Shown here piece after piece: positions 42,149 to 52,086 of a DNA stretch of 64,000 nt. Each line of letters begins with the position of its first letter. Within the stretch, counting starts at the first letter, position 1. The DNA comes from Candidatus Desulfosporosinus nitrosoreducens (GTDB lineage Bacteria; Bacillota; Desulfitobacteriia; Desulfitobacteriales; Desulfitobacteriaceae), in assembly GCF_030954495.1 (NCBI RefSeq), contig NZ_JAVHUW010000035.1:1-64000 (forward strand), given 5' to 3'. Made by a program: the position numbers and the translations under genes. The notes under the pieces are model-generated. The model was not told where the DNA came from. It did not search any database and was given only the letters and a program-made list of their open reading frames with translations.

Positions 42149-43079
42149 GACTCAAGGGAAACGGGGAATTTTGCAGCGCATGGGCCCCCTGGTGGGACTG
42201 ATGCTAATCGTCATAATCTTATCGATTACCAGTTCGGACTTCTTGACCGTCAGCAATGTATTCAATGTGCTTCGTCAAGTTTCTATTAATGCCTTGATTG
42301 CTTTTGGCATGACCTTTGTCATCCTGACGGGAGGGATCGACCTCTCTGTCGGTTCGATCATTGCCCTTTCCAGCGCTTTTGCGGCGGGAATGATGGCCTC
42401 CGGAACGAATTCCTGGCTGGCCATAGGTGTAGGCGTGGTGGCGGGAACGCTGATGGGAACTGTCAATGGGGTCGTCATTGCCCGCGGGAAAGTTGCTCCC
42501 TTTATCGCTACCCTGGCGACGATGACCATATTTCGGGGTTTAACCATGGTTTACACCCAAGGAAGGCCGATAACCGGGCTGCCCGATGATTTTGGCCTGA
42601 TTGGACGCGGCTATCTCTTGCAGATCCCTATGCCGGTGATTTGGATGTTGGTAGCCTTTGGAGTGCTTTATGTCTTGTTGAAATTCACCTCCTTTGGCCG
42701 TCATGTTTTTGCCCTGGGGGGGAATGAAGAAGCAACCCGGCTTTCCGGGATTAATACCAATCGGGTTAAAGTGCTTGTCTATAGTATCAGTGGTTTGTTA
42801 GCTTCCGTGAGTGGAATTATTTTGACTTCGCGCCTTAACTCCGCTCAACCGACGGCGGGGACATCCTATGAACTTGATGCCATTGCCGCTGTTGTTTTGG
42901 GAGGGACGAGCCTTTCCGGTGGGAAAGGCTGGATTGCCGGAACCTTGATTGGAGCCATGATCATAGGTGTTCTGGATAATGGCTTGAATCTGATGAACGT
43001 ATCGTCCTTTTACCAACAAGTTGTCAAAGGTGCTGTCATCCTGATAGCGGTCTTATTGGATCGTTCCAAAGGAAAATAA
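42141..43079 (+). CDS. rbsC: Ribose ABC transporter permease
   Basis: A 312-residue membrane protein of the RbsC/AraH family with 8-10 helices and the conserved GMTFVILTGGIDLSVGSIIAL and EEATRLSGINTNRVKVLVY segments. ATG 42141 is chosen because ggagggaaaa precedes it and the start agrees with the family; upstream in-frame ATGs lie inside rbsA. A hairpin but no terminator separates it from rbsB. Confidence 0.95.
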   Translation: MAKTQGKRGILQRMGPLVGLMLIVIILSITSSDFLTVSNVFNVLRQVSINALIAFGMTFVILTGGIDLSVGSIIALSSAFAAGMMASGTNSWLAIGVGVVAGTLMGTVNGVVIARGKVAPFIATLATMTIFRGLTMVYTQGRPITGLPDDFGLIGRGYLLQIPMPVIWMLVAFGVLYVLLKFTSFGRHVFALGGNEEATRLSGINTNRVKVLVYSISGLLASVSGIILTSRLNSAQPTAGTSYELDAIAAVVLGGTSLSGGKGWIAGTLIGAMIIGVLDNGLNLMNVSSFYQQVVKGAVILIAVLLDRSKGK

Positions 43080-43097
43080 TTCATTCAAGCCATTCAC

Positions 43098-43133
43098 CGG
43101 AAGGCTTTACAGCTGAAGCCTTGAAATTCCGGC
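43098..43133 (+). other. Intercistronic hairpin between rbsC and rbsB
   Basis: CCGGAA pairs with TTCCGG at the ends and AAGGCTT with AAGCCTT inside. There is no U tract. Such hairpins often set mRNA stability so that the binding protein is made in excess over the permease. Confidence 0.5.
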
Positions 43134-43341
43134 TAAGCCGCAGGAGATTCCTTGAGGTTCTTGGACTTATGAGGCTGCCGCCGCTTAAGTCTTGAACATA
43201 GATGCTCTAAGAGGGGAGGATGCGATGGCTCAGTGACGAGGTCAATTCGTTATAGCTTACTGGTGCTCATCTGATTAATCCGGTGACTTAGATCAGACTC
43301 AACAAAAAACAAGAAACAAGAAATAGGAAGGAAGAGGAAAC

Positions 43342-44277
43342 ATGAAAAGAAAACATGGCCTGTGGATGATGATGCTCGTAATAGTTATGGCAGTCAGTCT
43401 TATTGGTTGCGGAACAACTCAATCTAGTTTAGAAAACAAGGATGCGGCTAAACCTGCCGAGAAAGTAACTATTGGTTTTTCCGTCTCTACTTTAAATAAT
43501 CCATTCTTTGTGACCCTCAAGGACGGTGCCGACAAAGCGGCGAAAGCGGCAGGCGCTGATTTAGTCGTTGTGGATGCCGGAGATAACACGGCGAAACAAA
43601 TCAGTGATATTGAGGACTTGATTCAGAAAAAAGTAAATGTACTTTTGATAAACCCAACGGACAGTGCGGCCGTTGTCTCTGCCGTTGAATCTGCCAATAA
43701 AGCCAACATCCCCGTCATTACTGTTGACCGGGCTTCTAATGGCGGCAAAGTGGTCTCCCATATTGCCTCGGATAACGTCAAAGGCGGCAGCATGGCTGCG
43801 GATTATATCCTGAAGGCACTCAACAACAAAGGAAATATTGTGGAATTGCAAGGAACAGCCGGAACATCGGCAGCAAGCGATCGCGGCAAGGGCTTCCACA
43901 GCGTTGTCGACGGTAAAGACGGTGTGAAGGTTGTCGCTTCCCAACCTGCTGATTTCGATCGCGCCAAAGGCTTAAGCGTTATGGAAAATATCCTCCAAGG
44001 AAATAAAGACATCCAGGCCGTTTTTGCCCAAAACGACGAAATGGCTTTAGGAGCTCTCAGTGCCATTCAAGCCGCGGGTAAGAACAATATCTTAGTCGTG
44101 GGCTTTGATGCCACAGATGATGCCGTTAAAGCTGTTAAAGACGGAAAAATGGCAGCCACTATTGCCCAAAAACCGGATTTAATCGGCAAAACCGCTGTCG
44201 AAACAGCTATGAAAGTAGCTAAAGGGGAAAAAGTAGACGCCAGTATTCCCGTAGCTTTGGAACTTATTACGAAGTAA
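43342..44277 (+). CDS. rbsB: Ribose-binding lipoprotein
   Basis: A 311-residue substrate-binding protein. The signal peptide ends in the lipobox LIGC with lipidated Cys23. The mature part has the sugar-binding fold: VTIGFSVSTLNNPFFVTLKDGADKAAK, then VLLINPTDSAAV and AQNDEMALGAL. It delivers ribose to RbsAC from outside the membrane. The site ggaagaggaa precedes ATG 43342. It is last in the operon and ends at a strong terminator. Confidence 0.95.
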   Translation: MKRKHGLWMMMLVIVMAVSLIGCGTTQSSLENKDAAKPAEKVTIGFSVSTLNNPFFVTLKDGADKAAKAAGADLVVVDAGDNTAKQISDIEDLIQKKVNVLLINPTDSAAVVSAVESANKANIPVITVDRASNGGKVVSHIASDNVKGGSMAADYILKALNNKGNIVELQGTAGTSAASDRGKGFHSVVDGKDGVKVVASQPADFDRAKGLSVMENILQGNKDIQAVFAQNDEMALGALSAIQAAGKNNILVVGFDATDDAVKAVKDGKMAATIAQKPDLIGKTAVETAMKVAKGEKVDASIPVALELITK

Positions 44278-44345
44278 TCGGGAACAGGGGGGTGCCGAAC
44301 TTGTTTATGTTGTTCCCACTCCCTCTGTGTTAATTCGATCGCAAG

Positions 44346-44401
44346 AAAACACAAGCATCCTCTTCACTTTGGGATAGTGAAAAGAGGATGCTTGTGTTTT
44401 G
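44346..44401 (+). terminator. Terminator of the ribose operon
   Basis: AAAACACAAGCATCCTCTT (44346-44364) pairs perfectly with AAGAGGATGCTTGTGTTTT (44382-44400), with CAC/GTG inside. A stem of 19 bp or more ending in TTTTG. Confidence 0.92.
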
Positions 44402-44534
44402 TTATCACTATTTATAATCTTAAAGGTTTGAGTTTTAGAGTTCTATCTTGCAGTATTTCGCCAACAGTTTTGCAGGTATATTACCTCAAGGATTCAGGCA
44501 AACTGCTAAAAACAATGTAGATGAGGTAGAGCTA

Positions 44535-45446
44535 ATGAAAAACAAAAAGACCGGCAAGAAAAAGGCAATTATTTGGTCGATTATAGGAGTTTTGGTTGTA
44601 GCCTTGGGGATCGCTTTTTATGCCCTGCCTAAAAAGACAAACTATACGGAAGTTAAGGCCACGACCGGGAATTTGGCAACCAATTACACCTTTTCCGGGA
44701 GCATAGAGGCTAAAAACAGGCAAACGGTTTATGCGGACAAGACGATGCAGATTAAGGACATCAAAGTTCAAACAGGACAGCAAGTATCCACGGATACTGT
44801 TTTAATGACAACGACCATGGGTGAAGAAATAAAACCTGAGCTTGCCGGGGAAGTCTCCAATATTTACGCCGATGAAAATGCCCAGATTATGCCCGGGGCT
44901 AAATTGATAGATATTGTCGATTATTCCGATTTGCAATTGAAAGTACAGGTTGACGAATATGATCTGGCGGCTGTTTCCACGGGTAAGAATGCGACCGTTA
45001 CCATTCATGCCTTAAATAAAGATGTGCAGGGAAAAATCACAGATGTGTCCAAAGAGGGCGACTATACGAACGGCGTAACTACATTTACGGCAGATATTTC
45101 TCTGCCCAAAGACAGCAGCCTGCGGGTAGGTATGTCGGCAGAGGCTAAGGTTCTAAACCAGAGCGTTTCTAACGTTGTTCTTTTGCCGATGTCGGCAATA
45201 CAATTTGACGCCAACAACAATCCTTATGTCTTGCTGAAAGACAGCAATAATGTGCCGAAAACGGTTAGTTTAACTTTAGGCATTAATGACGGTGTACAAG
45301 TGGAGGTTAAAAGCGGGGTAAAAGCTAATGACATCATCCTGGTTCCGCCGCTGGCGAAATCCACCGGCTTAGGCGCGGGCACACAGATGAAGCAAGGTTC
45401 CGGTGAAGCTTCTCAAGGAAGCTCCGGAGGTGACAATGGACAATGA
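44535..45446 (+). CDS. MacA/HlyD-type efflux adaptor
   Basis: A 303-residue membrane fusion protein with an N-terminal Lys-rich start, one membrane helix (IIWSIIGVLVVALGIAFYAL), lipoyl-like halves (YTFSGSIEAKNRQTVYADKTMQIKDIKVQTGQQV; LAGEVSNIYADENAQI) and beta-barrel domains, ending in a Gly/Ser-rich tail. There is no long coiled-coil hairpin. ATG 44535 is chosen for gatgaggtagag upstream. It overlaps the ATPase gene by 4 bases and forms a MacAB-like exporter with the next two genes; the cargo is unknown. Confidence 0.88.
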   Translation: MKNKKTGKKKAIIWSIIGVLVVALGIAFYALPKKTNYTEVKATTGNLATNYTFSGSIEAKNRQTVYADKTMQIKDIKVQTGQQVSTDTVLMTTTMGEEIKPELAGEVSNIYADENAQIMPGAKLIDIVDYSDLQLKVQVDEYDLAAVSTGKNATVTIHALNKDVQGKITDVSKEGDYTNGVTTFTADISLPKDSSLRVGMSAEAKVLNQSVSNVVLLPMSAIQFDANNNPYVLLKDSNNVPKTVSLTLGINDGVQVEVKSGVKANDIILVPPLAKSTGLGAGTQMKQGSGEASQGSSGGDNGQ

Positions 45447-46132
45447 GTGAAATCTTAACGATGCAAGACATTGTCAAAACCTACTCCTTAGATGCCGAAG
45501 AACTTGTAGTGCTGAAAAATATTAACTTAAAAATTAAAGAGGGAGAGTTTGTATCGATCTTAGGCCCCTCCGGTTCCGGCAAGTCGACTTTGATGAATAT
45601 CATTGGCTGCCTCGATGTTCCAACCAGCGGCAAATATATTTTGGCGAATAACGATGTTGAAGATCTCGACGAAAAGGAACTGGCACGTATACGCAATCGT
45701 GAAATAGGTTTCGTGTTCCAAAGCTTTCAGCTCTTGCAAAGATTAAATGCTTTGGAAAATGTGGAGCTGCCGATGATTTATGCCGGAGTATCGCCGGAAC
45801 AACGCCGGAAAAGGGCTGCTTCCATATTGGAACGTGTAGGCTTAGCTGAAAAAATGTACAATTACCCGAACCAGCTTTCAGGTGGGCAGCAGCAGCGTGT
45901 CGCCATAGCCCGTTCTGTGGTGACTGAACCGACAATACTGCTGGCCGATGAGCCGACCGGTGCCCTTGATCAAAAGACCGGGCAACAGATCATGCATCTT
46001 TTTACAGAACTGAATGCTGAAGGAAGGACGATTGTCATGATCACCCATGATGCAACTATTGCCAATTATTCGCATAGGATTGTGAACATTCTTGATGGGC
46101 ATTTAAGTGAGGGGGCTGGGAAGGAATGCTGA
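45443..46132 (+). CDS. MacB-type ABC transporter ATPase
   Basis: A 229-residue ATPase: Walker [11 protein letters not shown]-loop [24 protein letters not shown], signature [15 protein letters not shown], Walker [14 protein letters not shown]-loop MITHD. Opening [14 protein letters not shown] is typical of the family. It overlaps the adaptor by 4 bases and the permease by 7, so the three are translationally coupled. Confidence 0.94.
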   Translation: MSEILTMQDIVKTYSLDAEELVVLKNINLKIKEGEFVSILGPSGSGKSTLMNIIGCLDVPTSGKYILANNDVEDLDEKELARIRNREIGFVFQSFQLLQRLNALENVELPMIYAGVSPEQRRKRAASILERVGLAEKMYNYPNQLSGGQQQRVAIARSVVTEPTILLADEPTGALDQKTGQQIMHLFTELNAEGRTIVMITHDATIANYSHRIVNILDGHLSEGAGKEC

Positions 46133-47298
46133 AAGAATCAATCAAAATGGCCTGGAGCAATATTATTCACAATAAAATGCGCTCCTTTCTGACAGTTCTT
46201 GGCGTCTTGATCGGGGTGTCCTCAATCATTGCGCTGATTACTATAGTTCAGGGTGCGACAGGAAGCATTACCAGCCAAATATCGTCGCTTGGCGCCGACA
46301 AGATTACGATTCAGGCCATGGGCACCCGTCTCAAGCAGGGCTTGAGCGAAAACGACCTGGCGGAGCTTTCGCAGGTCAAAGACGTCGGCGGAGTTTCACC
46401 GACGGTTTCCGGCAAGACTTCAATTGCCTATGATCGTCTCGTTAAAACCGACGTCTCTGTGCAAGGCAAAAACGAGGTCTACTTTAAAAAGGAACAAGGT
46501 CTTTTAGCGGAGGGCAGAGGGGTTAATATTCTTGACGTCAAAGATAAAAATCAAATTGCCGTCTTAGGCAGTGACCTCGTCAAGGAGCTGTTCTTCGGCC
46601 AGGACCCCCTTGGCCAGCACCTCTTGATTAACGGCAATACGGTCACAATTGTCGGTGTGTTAAAAGCAACGAGCAATTCCATCACAGGTTCAACAAACGA
46701 TGTTATCATTATGCCTTACACTTCGGCGATGAAAACGCTGGGAGTAAGCACCATTACCAGCGTTGATGTCTATATGAGCGATTCGAGCAAGTCCGAGAGC
46801 ATTATCAATGACGTAACGGCCATTTTGAATTCTGCCTTTAACTATCAGGAAAACGCTTTCAGCGTGCTTAATATGCAGAATATCATTGATGTTATCGGTA
46901 ACATCACAGGAATGCTTACACTTTTGCTGGCGGGAATTGCTTCGATATCTTTGCTTGTGGGCGGAATCGGAATTATGAATATGATGCTGGTCTCCGTTAC
47001 GGAGCGTACCACGGAAATAGGATTGCGGAAAGCCTTGGGGGCTGAACCTGGTCAAATTCAATTACAGTTCCTCATTGAGTCTATTTTTATTTCCCTATTT
47101 GGCGGGTTATTAGGATTGATCATAGGGATCTTAATTGCTGTCGCGGCGGCAATTCTCATGGGATTTTCCTTTATCATGACGGCCTGGACAATTCTGCTGG
47201 CGGTTGGCTTTTCAGCAGCGGTGGGGATTATTTTCGGCTTAGCTCCTGCCAGAAAAGCGAGCAGGTTAAATCCTATAGACGCTCTGAGGCATATCTAG
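46126..47298 (+). CDS. MacB-type ABC permease
   Basis: A 390-residue permease: N-terminal helix (MRSFLTVLGVLIGVSSIIALITIV), MacB-like extracytoplasmic domain (about 45-270), then three helices with the ATPase-contact sequence SVTERTTEIGLRKALGAEPGQI, ending in the usual RLNPIDALRHI. It belongs with the adaptor and ATPase upstream. Relatives export peptides, antibiotics or lipoprotein-like cargo. Confidence 0.93.
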   Translation: MLKESIKMAWSNIIHNKMRSFLTVLGVLIGVSSIIALITIVQGATGSITSQISSLGADKITIQAMGTRLKQGLSENDLAELSQVKDVGGVSPTVSGKTSIAYDRLVKTDVSVQGKNEVYFKKEQGLLAEGRGVNILDVKDKNQIAVLGSDLVKELFFGQDPLGQHLLINGNTVTIVGVLKATSNSITGSTNDVIIMPYTSAMKTLGVSTITSVDVYMSDSSKSESIINDVTAILNSAFNYQENAFSVLNMQNIIDVIGNITGMLTLLLAGIASISLLVGGIGIMNMMLVSVTERTTEIGLRKALGAEPGQIQLQFLIESIFISLFGGLLGLIIGILIAVAAAILMGFSFIMTAWTILLAVGFSAAVGIIFGLAPARKASRLNPIDALRHI

Positions 47299-47361
47299 GG
47301 CAATGAACTCATAGGGTAGAGGATAAAAAGCGGTAATTGTTTCTTTGCGATAAAACTTACG

Positions 47362-47595
47362 TTAGTCAATGGCGCTGTGAGGACAGACCTTTTTACAAGC
47401 CAGACAGCCGTTACAATTCTCGGGATGTACAGGGTGAACGTGGCGGCGTGAAAAGAAATTGACTTTTCCCAGCACATCCTGAGGGCAGGCTGAGATACAT
47501 TCCCAACAGGCGGTACATTTTCCGGTATTAATAGAAATATATTTTGTTTTTAGTACTCTCTTTTTGGAAAAGAGCGGGCTGGCAGAAACCATCAT
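47362..47595 (-). CDS. 2[4Fe-4S] ferredoxin-like protein
   Basis: A 77-residue protein with two cluster motifs: CTACWECISACPQ and CNGCLACKKVCP, separated by a short His-rich linker (RRHVHPVHPEN). It should be a cytoplasmic electron carrier. GTG 47598 or ATG 47595 may be the start; the ribosome site is weak. It is convergent with the MacB-type permease and monocistronic; its partner is unknown. Confidence 0.82.
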   Translation of the reverse strand: MMVSASPLFSKKRVLKTKYISINTGKCTACWECISACPQDVLGKVNFFSRRHVHPVHPENCNGCLACKKVCPHSAID

Positions 47596-47599
47596 CACT

Positions 47600-48017
47600 G
47601 CCCGCTTTCAGGGAAAGGCTTCTTTCCCCATGTCGTTTTAATAAAAGGCCTGATGGAGCATTTTTCTTTCACTGGAATAACCTCCTTTTCTCTGAGGTTA
47701 TTTTAAGCAACGAAAATAAACGGGGCATAATCTGCTTCTAAAAGTTTTATAAAAGGTTGTTAAAATTTAGTATTCTGATTCTCAATAGTAGGGGTGAAAC
47801 TATTTCCCGCCATGTGAAAAGATGTATAAAGGCAGGTTATCCGGGATTTTCCCTGCCGCCTTGTGGTTTATGCTGCGGCGGAATCATACGGGTTTCGAGA
47901 TATTTTGAGAAAAGGGCAAATGAATAGAGGATTATTCCAGCCTCCAGGCGAACTCTGAACAAAACACCGAACCTGGGCAAGGATTCATATTAAAACCGGA
48001 GGTGAAACTTTATCAGG
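47600..48017. other. Intergenic region before the metallophosphoesterase
   Basis: No gene is supported. AATAACCTC (47676-47684) pairs with GAGGTTATT (47694-47702). Further on, GGCAGG...CCTGCC (about 47833-47860) and GCCGC...GCGGC (about 47858-47882) form two successive hairpins in what may be the leader of the downstream gene. I recognise no riboswitch class. Confidence 0.4.
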
Positions 48018-49175
48018 ATGTTTAATCCTTTTTATATTTTAGTGGGCGGCGTTATTTTCCTGATTTACGGAGGATTTAACTTTTATATTGGGTCACGTGG
48101 GTGGCAGTCTTTGTTCAGTTATGTTCCTTTCCTAAATCCCCAAGTGTATTGGCTGCTTTTTTGGCTGATAGCCCTCTCCTATTTAATAAGCCGATTTAGC
48201 CCCAAATTACTGCCGGCAGCATTATTCGAAGGAGTAACTCTGGTTGGGGCCTATTGGCTGGCCTTTATGTGGTATTTTCTCTTAACCATCACAATGCTTG
48301 ATTTATTAAGATTGATTGACCGCTTTTTTCATATTGTTCCTGTGGAAGTAAAGCAGAACCTGAATCCTGCTTTGGGGTTGATTGTTTCTGCTTTAGTCCT
48401 CGGTGTTGTTGCTTATGGGGCCTGGAATGCCCGCCATCCCCGGGTGAATCATTATGATCTTTCAATCTCTAAACAAGCCGGAGCTCTCAAGCAGCTGCAT
48501 GTTGTCATGGTTTCAGATATCCATTTAGGGACGATTATTCATAATGCTTATCTTACAAAAATGGTCAACACTGTAAATCAGCTAAAGCCTGATCTGGTCT
48601 TGTTTGCCGGGGATGTGTTCGATGAAAATATTGAGTCAACGAATAAGGAGGAAGTGTCCGGAAGTTTTCGGAAATTAAGCGCTCCCTACGGCGTTTATGC
48701 GGTCTTGGGCAACCATGAATACATTGGCGGAAATGCCGAGGAAGCCGTTAAATATTTAGATGAAGCGGGGGTAAGGGTACTGCGTGATAACTCTCAGGAG
48801 ATTGCCGGAAGTTTCTATTTGATAGGACGGGACGATCTGTCCGGCGAGCGCATTAATAAGGTCAAGAGAAAAAGCTTAGCGGTTTTAATGCAAGGCGTAG
48901 ATCGTTCGCTGCCCGTCATTCTAATGGATCATCAGCCGGCGCATCTGGAGGAGCCTGTTGAACAAGGCGTGGATTTGCAGCTGTCCGGACATACTCACGC
49001 CGGCCAGTTATTTCCGATTCGCCTGATTACAAGCCGTATTTTCGAAGACGACTGGGGCTATTTGCGCCAGGGGAATTTCCAGCTTATTGTTTCCTCAGGT
49101 TATGGAACCTGGGGGCCGCCGGTCCGGGTAGGCAACACTCCGGAGGTTGTCGATATCACAATTTCCTTTAATTGA
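48018..49175 (+). CDS. Membrane-anchored calcineurin-like metallophosphoesterase (YkuE/YaeI-like)
   Basis: A 385-residue protein. About 145 N-terminal residues hold four membrane helices. The catalytic domain has all metallophosphoesterase motifs in order: VSDIHLG, FAGDVFDE, LGNHEYIGG, LMDHQPAHLE and LSGHTHAGQLFP. Such proteins hydrolyse phosphoesters with a two-metal centre, often on lipids; the substrate is unknown. The ggaggtg before ATG 48018 is rather far upstream (13 bases). Confidence 0.9.
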   Translation: MFNPFYILVGGVIFLIYGGFNFYIGSRGWQSLFSYVPFLNPQVYWLLFWLIALSYLISRFSPKLLPAALFEGVTLVGAYWLAFMWYFLLTITMLDLLRLIDRFFHIVPVEVKQNLNPALGLIVSALVLGVVAYGAWNARHPRVNHYDLSISKQAGALKQLHVVMVSDIHLGTIIHNAYLTKMVNTVNQLKPDLVLFAGDVFDENIESTNKEEVSGSFRKLSAPYGVYAVLGNHEYIGGNAEEAVKYLDEAGVRVLRDNSQEIAGSFYLIGRDDLSGERINKVKRKSLAVLMQGVDRSLPVILMDHQPAHLEEPVEQGVDLQLSGHTHAGQLFPIRLITSRIFEDDWGYLRQGNFQLIVSSGYGTWGPPVRVGNTPEVVDITISFN

Positions 49176-49178
49176 CCA

Positions 49179-49227
49179 AAAGCCATGCATAAATAGTGGT
49201 AAAATCCACGTATATGCATGGCTTTAA
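49179..49227. terminator. Terminator after the metallophosphoesterase
   Basis: AAAGCCATGCATA (49179-49191) pairs perfectly with TATGCATGGCTTT (49213-49225), with TGG/CCA inside. The A/T ends make it usable in both directions, for this gene and for the convergent flavodiiron gene. Confidence 0.75.
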
Positions 49228-49332
49228 TCTGAAAATTTATAAATATTTGTTTGGCAACAGTTTCTTAAAGATACTGTCAAATATAGTCAATTTCAAATAC
49301 TCTTCTGCAGTACAGAGGCAATGCAACGCCCT

Positions 49333-50529
49333 TTATTTGAGGGCTTCCGCGATGGCCTTGCCGAATTCTTGGCATTTAACGAGGCCTTCGTCATCTGGGT
49401 TCCAAGTAATTTTAAGCCCGTCGTTCAGCAGCTCAAAACCGCCGTGTTCTAATTCGGTTGAAATAAGTTTGGTGCCTTCGCCGCTCCAACCATAACTGCC
49501 AAAAGCGGCGGCTTTCTTGTTTTTAAAAGCTAATCCCTTAATCATTTCCAGAATTCCGGCCATGGCAAAGGATATGCCTTTATTAATGGTTGGTGAACCG
49601 ACAAGGATTGCTTTAGATTTAAAAACTTCGGTAAGGATATCGTTTTTATCCGTGTGAGTGGAATTGGAATTAAATAATTTCACGGTAACCTGAGGATCAC
49701 TCATTTTGATCCCCGCGGCAATAGCTTCAGCCATTTGACGGGTACTGTTCCACATCGTATCATAAATAATTGAGATTTGATTTTCCTGGTAACCCTTTGC
49801 CCACTCCATGTATTTATGGACCATTTGCAAAGGGTTGTCTCTCCAGATAAGGCCATGACTTGGGCAAATCATGTCAACAGGCAGATTTAAGCTTAGAATT
49901 TCGGTAATTTTCTTCTCCACAAAATTACTGAAAGGGGTTAAGATATTCGCGTAATACTTGAGGGCTTCGTGATATAATTCAGTTTGATCAACTAAGTCGT
50001 TAAACATATGCTCTGAAGCCAAGTGCTGGCCAAAACCGTCGTTGCTGAAGAGGATATTATCACCCGTCAAGTAAGTAAACATCGTGTCCGGCCAGTGGAG
50101 CATTCTGGCTTCAACAAAAATAAACTCTTTGGACCCGAGGCTTAACTTGTCGCCTGTTTTGACAGGAACGAAGTTCCATTCTTGATGATATTGGCCCTTT
50201 AAGGATTTGATAGCATTGGCAGTACAATAAATAGGAGTGTCGGGGATCTCCTTCATTAATTCAGGCAAAGCCCCGCTATGATCAGGTTCGCCATGATTCA
50301 TAATAATGTAATCGATGGTTTTCAAATCAATCTCTTTTTTTAAATTGGCCACAAATTCCTTGGCGAAAGGAGTCCAAACGCAGTCGATCAGAGCTGTCTT
50401 TTCGTCGCGGACTAAGTAAGAGTTATAACTCGAACCACGATGAGTAGAAAGCTCATCCCCGTGAAATTTTTTCAGCTCCCAATCAATTTTTCCTACGTGT
50501 TTTACACTTTGGTTAATTTCAAAACTCAT
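49333..50529 (-). CDS. Flavodiiron protein (A-type flavoprotein)
   Basis: A 398-residue enzyme. Residues 1-250 are a metallo-beta-lactamase-like domain with the diiron ligands H-x-E-x-D-H (MNHGEPDHSG) and later His residues (MLHWPD, CPSHG). Residues about 255-398 are a flavodoxin domain binding FMN (SIIYDTMWNSTRQMAEAIAAG). It reduces oxygen to water or nitric oxide to nitrous oxide, protecting anaerobes. There is no fused rubredoxin, so a separate reductase must supply electrons. The site gagggat precedes ATG 50529. Confidence 0.95.
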   Translation of the reverse strand: MSFEINQSVKHVGKIDWELKKFHGDELSTHRGSSYNSYLVRDEKTALIDCVWTPFAKEFVANLKKEIDLKTIDYIIMNHGEPDHSGALPELMKEIPDTPIYCTANAIKSLKGQYHQEWNFVPVKTGDKLSLGSKEFIFVEARMLHWPDTMFTYLTGDNILFSNDGFGQHLASEHMFNDLVDQTELYHEALKYYANILTPFSNFVEKKITEILSLNLPVDMICPSHGLIWRDNPLQMVHKYMEWAKGYQENQISIIYDTMWNSTRQMAEAIAAGIKMSDPQVTVKLFNSNSTHTDKNDILTEVFKSKAILVGSPTINKGISFAMAGILEMIKGLAFKNKKAAAFGSYGWSGEGTKLISTELEHGGFELLNDGLKITWNPDDEGLVKCQEFGKAIAEALK

Positions 50530-50596
50530 AAATTTATCCCTCCAATTTGTTTTAATGACTATCGAAATTTTAAGTGCCGCTGGGTATAAGGCTGGA

Positions 50597-51808
50597 CTAT
50601 GTTTGAGGTATTGCCAGGCCGTTGGCCAAGACTATGCGATTGCGGCCCGTTTGCTTTGCCTGATAAAGGGCTTGGTCGGCTGCTTCAATCAAATGTTCCG
50701 GTGAAGAAGTAGATGAGGCATACAGGCAGGCTACACCGGCACTAACCGTTATCCTGGGTGATACGGAAGAAAAGAGATGGGGTATTTCTAAGCCTTCGAT
50801 ATCGGCTCGTAAAACTTCGGCGACTTTTGCCGCACCATCTATGTCTGTATTTGGCAAGATAACGACAAATTCCTCTCCGCCGTATCGAGCAAGTAAATCC
50901 CCTTGTCGCTTTAACGATTCCTTCAGGCCGGACGCTACCTTCTTGAGGCATTCATCTCCTTGAAGATGTCCATAATGATCATTATAAGCTTTAAAGAAGT
51001 CAATGTCACATATTATCAAAGCTATAGGCTCTGTTTTGCGGCTGGCTAAGGACCAGAGCTGGGCTAGAGATTGATCGAATTGGCGGCGGTTGGCAATACC
51101 AGTCAGGCCGTCCATGGAGGAAAGCAAACTTAATTCTTGATTGGTTTTCTCTAATTGAATTTTCTCAGCCACCAAAGTATTTGTCAAAGGACGAAAGATA
51201 TAAACTCCCAGAAAAGTGATGGTAAGAAGGATAATTGCTCCACTTGCGGAGTTAAGCAGCTGAAGACGCTGGATTTTAGCCTCGCTCTCTGTCTGATATT
51301 GATTGACGATGGAAACGAAGTTTTCTAATAAAGTTTCATTATTTTGAAGAACATAGGTAAAATGAGGATTATTGGGCGTAAGTGATAGAGAAGGCTCTTT
51401 GGCCAGCGCAAGGGCTTCTGAAGTAAACCGCTGCAAATGGGTTTCTGAATTGAGGGGTGAGTTAAAATATAAGCTCTTCATCATGGGGGATAAATGCTGT
51501 GGTTTATCCGGAGTTCCTTTGAGCAATAGTTGATTGTTGCTCTGGATTTGGTCAACAATTTGTAGCAAGTTATGTCTCAGAAGGTTCTGTTCGGCCGGAT
51601 TTTTACTGTAGACGAGTTCGATGCTCAGAAGGGACGCCTTTTGGGACAACCAGCGTTGGCTTCCGCTTAGATTAATGAGATAAGCGCTGTCTCGTTGAGT
51701 CAGGATAACCTGGTGCATAGTTATAAAAATCGCGAGAGTGAGGAGGGCAATCAAACTAAGAGCCAAAAAATAAGTGTTTGTTAGTTTAAGCAGGGAACGA
51801 ATTTTCAT
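50597..51808 (-). CDS. Membrane diguanylate cyclase with PilJ/NarX-type sensor
   Basis: A 403-residue protein. Two membrane helices (about 15-30 and 190-210) flank an extracytoplasmic helical domain with the type IV pili/NarX-like segment LSGSQRWLSQKASLLSIELVYS. A C-terminal GGDEF domain (about 235-395) has the intact active site ARYGGEEF and the inhibitory RxxD (RQGD) five residues before it. It should make c-di-GMP with product feedback. It is downstream of nothing obvious and appears monocistronic. Confidence 0.92.
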   Translation of the reverse strand: MKIRSLLKLTNTYFLALSLIALLTLAIFITMHQVILTQRDSAYLINLSGSQRWLSQKASLLSIELVYSKNPAEQNLLRHNLLQIVDQIQSNNQLLLKGTPDKPQHLSPMMKSLYFNSPLNSETHLQRFTSEALALAKEPSLSLTPNNPHFTYVLQNNETLLENFVSIVNQYQTESEAKIQRLQLLNSASGAIILLTITFLGVYIFRPLTNTLVAEKIQLEKTNQELSLLSSMDGLTGIANRRQFDQSLAQLWSLASRKTEPIALIICDIDFFKAYNDHYGHLQGDECLKKVASGLKESLKRQGDLLARYGGEEFVVILPNTDIDGAAKVAEVLRADIEGLEIPHLFSSVSPRITVSAGVACLYASSTSSPEHLIEAADQALYQAKQTGRNRIVLANGLAIPQT

Positions 51809-52086
51809 TCAGTAAGTCCTCCACCTTGCGCTTTATGCCTAAAATTTAAGAAGTTAATTAGTGGTGGCATTATTCTTTCTATGCAAACCTAAGATAATCC
51901 TGCAAGGAACAAAGATTATATTAAGCGTTTAGGTGGTTAGCAAATAGGGAAAGACTGCCCTGAGGGGAATGCAGGGATTGTGGCCCTGTTCCTGATTATG
52001 TGGAGAACTATATTTTTTGGCTCTAAGACATCTTGTTTAAAAAGGTTGTCCAATGTCTAGGCAAGAATTTAAGGAGAGAAAGAAGC

